DNA of 64,000 bases from AC-37 sp036389835. GTDB lineage: Bacteria > Actinomycetota > Thermoleophilia > Solirubrobacterales > Thermoleophilaceae. The stretch is from assembly GCA_036389835.1 (NCBI GenBank), contig DASVWC010000055.1:1-64000 (forward strand). Reading direction: 5' to 3'. A program made the position numbers and the translations under genes. Position 1 is the stretch's first letter; every line of letters starts with the position of its first letter. Below, piece after piece: positions 60,504 through 64,000 of this stretch. The notes beneath the pieces are model-generated. The model was not told where the DNA came from, made no database searches, and saw nothing but the letters and a program-made list of their open reading frames with translations.

Positions 60504-61097
60504 CTATACGGGGCGCGGGTCGCGCCACATCGGCCACACGCGCGGGCCGTCGGGCAGGTCGAGCTCGCCGGTCACCCTGAAGCCATGGCGCGCGTAGAAG
60601 CCGAGGTTGCTCTCCTTCGACGACTCCAGGTAGGCGCCGACGCCGAGCCGGTCGCAGTCCTCGAGGACCGGCTGCATCAGCGCGGACCCCACCCCGCGGC
60701 CGCGCGCGCCCGGCTCGGTGCCGAGGATCGCGAGGTACCAGTGCGGCTCGGCGGGGTGCAGGCGGTCGATCGCGCCCCAGCCGCGGGCGAGGAGCGGCAG
60801 CCGGGTGCGGACGAGCGGCAGCATCCGCAGCACGAAGCCCAGCCCCTCGCGCGGCGACATCTCCCAGCGGCCCGGCTGCGCCCAGACCGCGGTCCCCGCG
60901 TGGTCGGCGGTCGTGTAGACCTCGTCCTGCGCCAGCAGCCCGCGCACGCGCATCCGGAAGACGCGCTCGATGCGGCCCACGCGGCCGCGCTCGGCGGGGA
61001 AGAACCACTCCATCACCGGGTCGTCCTCGAAGGCACGCGCGAGCGAGCGCGCCACACCGTCGAGGTCGTCGAGGGTGGCTCGCCGGACGGCGGTCAC
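60504..61097 (-). CDS. GNAT-family N-acetyltransferase
   Basis: A 197-residue acetyltransferase with the GNAT acetyl-CoA loop in GARGRGVGSALM preceded by HWYLAILGTEP, and a C-terminal YLESSKESNLGFYARHGFRV that closes the fold. It is the type often annotated next to metabolic genes with unknown amine substrate. GTG 61097 overlaps the miaA stop (GTGA). Its stop codon overlaps the TATAGT proposed as the dapF promoter. Confidence 0.92.
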   Translation of the reverse strand: MTAVRRATLDDLDGVARSLARAFEDDPVMEWFFPAERGRVGRIERVFRMRVRGLLAQDEVYTTADHAGTAVWAQPGRWEMSPREGLGFVLRMLPLVRTRLPLLARGWGAIDRLHPAEPHWYLAILGTEPGARGRGVGSALMQPVLEDCDRLGVGAYLESSKESNLGFYARHGFRVTGELDLPDGPRVWPMWRDPRPV

Positions 61098-61993
61098 GCG
61101 AGGCGCTCCGCGATCCGCGCGGCGACGGCCGCGGGCTCGCTCCCGGTCACGTCCACGACGTCGACGTCCGCGAGCTTGCGCATCCAGGTGAGCTGGCGCT
61201 TGGCGTAGTTGCGCGTGCGGCGCTTCATCGCCTCGACGTCCCCGCCGAGCAGCTCCTCGAACCCCAGCGCCTTGCGTGCCGTGCGCGAGACGCCGGCGGC
61301 GGCGGCGCGGCGCACCTCCGCGGCGGCCCCGGCCGCGACCATCGCGTCGACCCGCGCGTCGATCCGTGCGTACAGGTCGTCGCGCTCGCGGACCAGCCCG
61401 AACAGGCGCGTGGGGCGGCGGGTCGCGGCGGTCCACAGCTCGGAGTCCTCGGTCCGCGGGGGCTCCTCCCCCATCTCGAGCAGCTCGAGCGAGCGGACGA
61501 TCCGGGTGCGGTCCGTCGGCTCGATCGTCGCGGCCGCGCGCGGCGCCCGCTCGCGCAGCTCCGCGTGGAGCGCCGCCGGGCCGCGCGCCTCGATCTCGCG
61601 CTGCCAGCGCTCGCGCAGCTCCGGCGGCGGCTGCGGCGCCAGCGACAGCTCGGTCAGCGCGGCACGCAGGTAGAGGCCCGTGCCGCCGAGCACGATCGGG
61701 CGGCGGCCGGCTGCCAGCGCGGCGTCGATCTCCCGGTGCGCCAGCGGCATGAACTCGCCGACCGAGAAGGTCTCGGCGGGATCGACGAACGCGACCAGCC
61801 GGTGTTCGAGCCGCGCGCGCTCGGCGGCGCTCGCCACGCCGGTGAGGGTCTCCAGCCCGCGGTAGACCTGGAGCGCGTCCGCCGACACCGCCACCGGGTC
61901 CTCGCCGCGCCGCCTCAGCAGCTCCGCCAGCTCAACGGCGACGGCGGTCTTGCCGACACCGGTAGGGCCGAAGATCGCGACTACCTCGCTCAT
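61094..61993 (-). CDS. miaA: tRNA dimethylallyltransferase MiaA
   Basis: A 299-residue MiaA: P-loop FGPTGVGKTAVA, DALQVYRGLETLTG, the GGTGLYLRAAL segment, DRTRIVRSLEL and the C-terminal KRRTRNYAKRQLTWMRKL for tRNA binding. It adds dimethylallyl to A37 of tRNAs reading UNN codons. ATG 61993 gives MSEVVAIFGPTG; two upstream in-frame starts (62005 and TTG 62017) are possible. The chosen ATG shares CATG with the start of the opposite gene. Confidence 0.95.
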   Translation of the reverse strand: MSEVVAIFGPTGVGKTAVAVELAELLRRRGEDPVAVSADALQVYRGLETLTGVASAAERARLEHRLVAFVDPAETFSVGEFMPLAHREIDAALAAGRRPIVLGGTGLYLRAALTELSLAPQPPPELRERWQREIEARGPAALHAELRERAPRAAATIEPTDRTRIVRSLELLEMGEEPPRTEDSELWTAATRRPTRLFGLVRERDDLYARIDARVDAMVAAGAAAEVRRAAAAGVSRTARKALGFEELLGGDVEAMKRRTRNYAKRQLTWMRKLADVDVVDVTGSEPAAVAARIAERLA

Positions 61994-62318
61994 GGACCGA
62001 ACCATCGAATCACGCAAGACGGGCTGGGGCGGCGCGCTCCTGGGGCTGGCCGTCGTCGCCCAGGCCGCGTGCTTCGCGGTCGTGATCGCGCTGCTGGCCG
62101 TCGCCGCGCTCTCCGGTCAGGTCGTGCTGGGCCTCGCCTGGCTCGTCGCCCTCACGCTCGCCGGCACCGCGCTCTGCAGCGCCGCCCTGCCCGTGCTCGT
62201 GCGCCACGCGCAGCAGGCGGCCGCCCTCGCGCCCGACGAGCGCCGCCGCTGGCTGATCCGCCTGGCCGTCTGGGGGCCGCTGGCGATGCCGGTCTACTGG
62301 CGCCGGTTCGTGGCCTAG
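61992..62318 (+). CDS. Small two-helix membrane protein divergent from miaA
   Basis: A 108-residue protein with two membrane helices (about 14-39 and 44-66), a cytoplasmic helix rich in Ala/Gln and Arg, and a C-terminal WGPLAMPVYWRRFVA. No family recognised. ATG 61992 lies in the palindrome CATG at 61991-61994 that also starts miaA on the other strand. The stop overlaps the converging zinc-finger gene by four bases. Confidence 0.7.
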   Translation: MDRTIESRKTGWGGALLGLAVVAQAACFAVVIALLAVAALSGQVVLGLAWLVALTLAGTALCSAALPVLVRHAQQAAALAPDERRRWLIRLAVWGPLAMPVYWRRFVA

Positions 62319-62551
62319 GACGCGTCGTCGTCGGCCTCGACGAGCGAGCGCAGGCTCTCGTACTCGTCGGAGCAGGTGGGGCAGCCCGTGAGGTGCGCGC
62401 GCATCCCTGGGACGCGCTCGTCCACCGCTGCGCCGGCCAGCTCCAGCTCCACGTACTCGTCGAGGCGCTCGAAGCACTCCTCGCAGAGGATCTCCGGCTC
62501 CGCCGGGCCGATCAGGCGCCGGATCTGCTCGCTCTGAGGATCGCTGGTCAT
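62315..62551 (-). CDS. Zinc-finger anti-sigma-like protein
   Basis: A 78-residue protein with CEECFERLDEYVELEL and MRAHLTGCPTCSDEYE, the HxxxCxxC zinc-binding pattern of the zf-HC2/ZAS domain used by anti-sigma factors. There is no membrane helix, so it would be a cytoplasmic redox- or zinc-sensitive binder. A strong GGAGGAG lies before ATG 62551, four bases after the stop of the ECF sigma gene; the pair is a classic sigma/anti-sigma unit. Confidence 0.87.
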   Translation of the reverse strand: MTSDPQSEQIRRLIGPAEPEILCEECFERLDEYVELELAGAAVDERVPGMRAHLTGCPTCSDEYESLRSLVEADDDAS

Positions 62552-62555
62552 CTGC

Positions 62556-63173
62556 CTATCCCTCCTCCAGCCGGTGGCCGCGGGACTCGAGCTCGGTTCG
62601 CAGCCGCCGGCGCGCGTCGTGCAGGGTCTTGTAGAGAGCGTTGCGGTTCGTGCCGAGGCGCTCGGCGAGCACGTCGATCGGGACGCCGTCGATCGCGAGC
62701 GCGACGAGGACCTCGCGCTGGCGGGGCGTGAGGTCCTGGGCGATGGCGTCGGCGATCGCGGCGATCAGCTCGGCCTGCTCGGCGTCGCGCGCCGGGCCGC
62801 CGCGGGCGGCGTCGAGCCGCGCCCAGGCGTCCCCGTCGAGCACGACCTCGCGATCCTGCCACGCGCGGCGGCGGACCCGGACACCCGCCTCGAGCACGGC
62901 GAACTTGTAGGCCCAGGTCGTGAAGCGGCTCGCGCCGCGGAAGTCGTCGAGCTTCGACAGGACCGCCACCAGGGCGTCGTCGGCGGCCTGCGTCGCCACG
63001 TCGTCGAGCTCCTCGCCGCGCACGTACGACAGGGCCGCTCCGCGGCGGGCGACCTCGTGCCGCGCGGCGCGCAGCAGCAGCTCGTGCAGCCGCTCGATCG
63101 CGTCGTCGCGGTCGGGACCAGGCGACCGCAGCGCCTCGAGCCATGCGTCGTTCGTGGTGACAGGGGCTGCCAT
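62556..63173 (-). CDS. ECF-type sigma factor
   Basis: A 205-residue ECF sigma factor. Region 2 includes EELDDVATQAADDALVAVLS and FRGASRFTTWAYKFAVLEAG; region 4 is LTPRQREVLVALAIDGVPID with recognition helix LGTNRNALYKTLHDARRRLR. ATG 63173 is used; GTG 63188 overlaps the TACCGT hexamer. Its partner is the downstream zinc-finger protein. The targets are not visible, though the P450 gene lies next upstream on the same strand. Confidence 0.92.
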   Translation of the reverse strand: MAAPVTTNDAWLEALRSPGPDRDDAIERLHELLLRAARHEVARRGAALSYVRGEELDDVATQAADDALVAVLSKLDDFRGASRFTTWAYKFAVLEAGVRVRRRAWQDREVVLDGDAWARLDAARGGPARDAEQAELIAAIADAIAQDLTPRQREVLVALAIDGVPIDVLAERLGTNRNALYKTLHDARRRLRTELESRGHRLEEG

Positions 63174-63239
63174 CAGACAGGTGGTCACGGTAGTTGAGCG
63201 ACGCCACCCGCCGACTTCTTACCTCTGCGGTGAGGGTCG

Positions 63240-64000
63240 CTAGGCGGCCGCTGCGGCCGCGGCCGCGCCTGTCGCGCGGACCCGGTCGCGCAGCAGCACG
63301 CGCGTGCCGTGCGCGGGCATGACGATGATGTTGCGCCGGCGCGGGGGCTCGAACGCGGCGCCGACGGGCTCGACCTCGCACTCCGACAGGACCGCGCGCA
63401 GCACGATCTTCATCTCGACCATCGCGAAGCTCGCCCCCAGGCAGCGGCGCCGGCCGCCCCCGAACGGGATGAACGTGTAGGTGCCGGGCTGGCTCTCGAG
63501 GAAGCGCTCGGGCCGGAAGGCGTACGGCTCGGGGTAGATCTCGGGGTCGTGGTGGACGAGGTAGGAGTTGGCGATCAGCGCCACGCCCGGCGGATACGCC
63601 CACCCGCCCACCTCGAACGGCTTCTTCACGAAGCGCGGCTCGATGTTCGGCAGCACTGGCCGGCGCCGCATCGTCTCCTGGATCGTCGCGGTGAGGTAGT
63701 CGTCCCCGCCGCCCGCGTCGATCTCGTCGCGCAGCCGCCCGAGGATCGCCGGGTGGCGCGTGACCGCCTCGAACACCCACGCGAGCGTGGACGCGGTCGT
63801 CTCGTGCCCGGCGACGAGCATCGTCATCAGCTCGTCGCGGATCTCCTGGTCGGACATCGGCGAACCGTCCTCGTGCCTGGCCTCCAGGAGCATCGAGAGG
63901 ATGTCGTCGCGCTCGCCGTGGTCGGCGCGGCGCTCCTCGATCAGCTCGAACAGGAGCGCGTCGGCGCGCTCGCGCAGCTCGACGAACGCCGTGAACGGGC
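63240..64000 (-). CDS. Cytochrome P450 (partial, N-terminus outside window)
   Basis: The C-terminal ~253 residues of a cytochrome P450 running off the right edge. The I-helix oxygen motif AGHETTAST, the K-helix ETMRRR (ExxR), and the heme loop FIPFGGGRRRCLGASFA with the ligand Cys are all present. It is a class of monooxygenase acting on a hydrophobic substrate that cannot be told from sequence. The protein ends in an Ala-only tail (AAAAAAAA). Confidence 0.93.
   Translation of the reverse strand, partial: PFTAFVELRERADALLFELIEERRADHGERDDILSMLLEARHEDGSPMSDQEIRDELMTMLVAGHETTASTLAWVFEAVTRHPAILGRLRDEIDAGGGDDYLTATIQETMRRRPVLPNIEPRFVKKPFEVGGWAYPPGVALIANSYLVHHDPEIYPEPYAFRPERFLESQPGTYTFIPFGGGRRRCLGASFAMVEMKIVLRAVLSECEVEPVGAAFEPPRRRNIIVMPAHGTRVLLRDRVRATGAAAAAAAA

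Noticed and set aside
62315..64000. P450 gene as a biosynthetic-cluster marker
   Set aside because: Only the 3' part is in view and its neighbour is a sigma/anti-sigma pair; no tailoring or scaffold genes are visible.

Overview
The window is a gene-dense, very GC-rich bacterial chromosome segment with 73 protein-coding genes called. There is no rRNA, tRNA, CRISPR array, insertion sequence or phage gene that I can see, and no gene-free stretch longer than about 250 bases. The protein types (murT-gatD, DUF58/MoxR cluster, HflX, Lon, LppX-like lipoproteins, SpoIIM/RDD pair, secreted proteins with Arg/Gly-rich C-terminal sandwich domains) suggest an actinobacterium, most probably of the class Thermoleophilia (Solirubrobacterales-like). 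That placement is inference from family resemblance, not from a marker gene.

Layout. 1-6.8 kb: end of a calcium-binding repeat protein, a 5'-3' exonuclease-like protein, a zinc alcohol dehydrogenase flanked by two paralogous anchored proteins, DoxX, LtrA and DUF202 membrane proteins. 6.8-15 kb: a secreted multidomain protein divergent from typA, then a methyltransferase and an S4 protein; a LURP-one-like protein, RarD, a lipoprotein, DUF488, and an ArsR/SRPBCC pair. 15-24 kb: the RDD/SpoIIM/DUF58/MoxR/DUF4350/DUF4129/membrane-protein cluster, a cupin gene and an MhqO-type dioxygenase. 24-29 kb: lon, an M48 peptidase and a hemolysin III family protein. 29-33 kb: a zinc-type ABC uptake operon with a permease-binding protein fusion and a Fur-family regulator. 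33-39 kb: membrane proteins, YceH, two LppX-like lipoproteins flanking an ECF sigma/Ogt pair, and a major sigma-70 factor. 39-47 kb: two tandem giant secreted M14 peptidases. 47-51 kb: thioredoxin-TPR, cyclophilin, HAD and lipid kinase genes. 51-54 kb: a murT-methyltransferase-gatD operon. 55-62 kb: dut, hflX, an epimerase, an LL-diaminopimelate aminotransferase, a dapF homologue lacking both catalytic cysteines, GNAT and miaA. 62-64 kb: an ECF sigma/zinc-finger pair and a partial cytochrome P450.

Gene-expression style is the most consistent theme. Most operon-first genes have a TAnnnT-like hexamer only 5-11 bases before the start codon, which points to leaderless mRNAs. Genes inside operons are linked by ATGA, GTGA or TGATG overlaps. 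Only a few genes (lon, the small gene at 24214, the zinc-finger gene at 62551) show a clear Shine-Dalgarno sequence. Two divergent gene pairs have start codons that share the palindrome CATG. Up to three genes appear to lack a canonical start codon where coding sequence begins.

The strongest leads are the DapF homologue with Ser at both catalytic cysteine positions, the ZnuB-ZnuA fusion with an internal lipobox, the methyltransferase inserted between murT and gatD, the degenerate phosphatase-like protein at 50061-50543, and the unusual start-codon architecture. I found no obvious anti-phage or mobile system.
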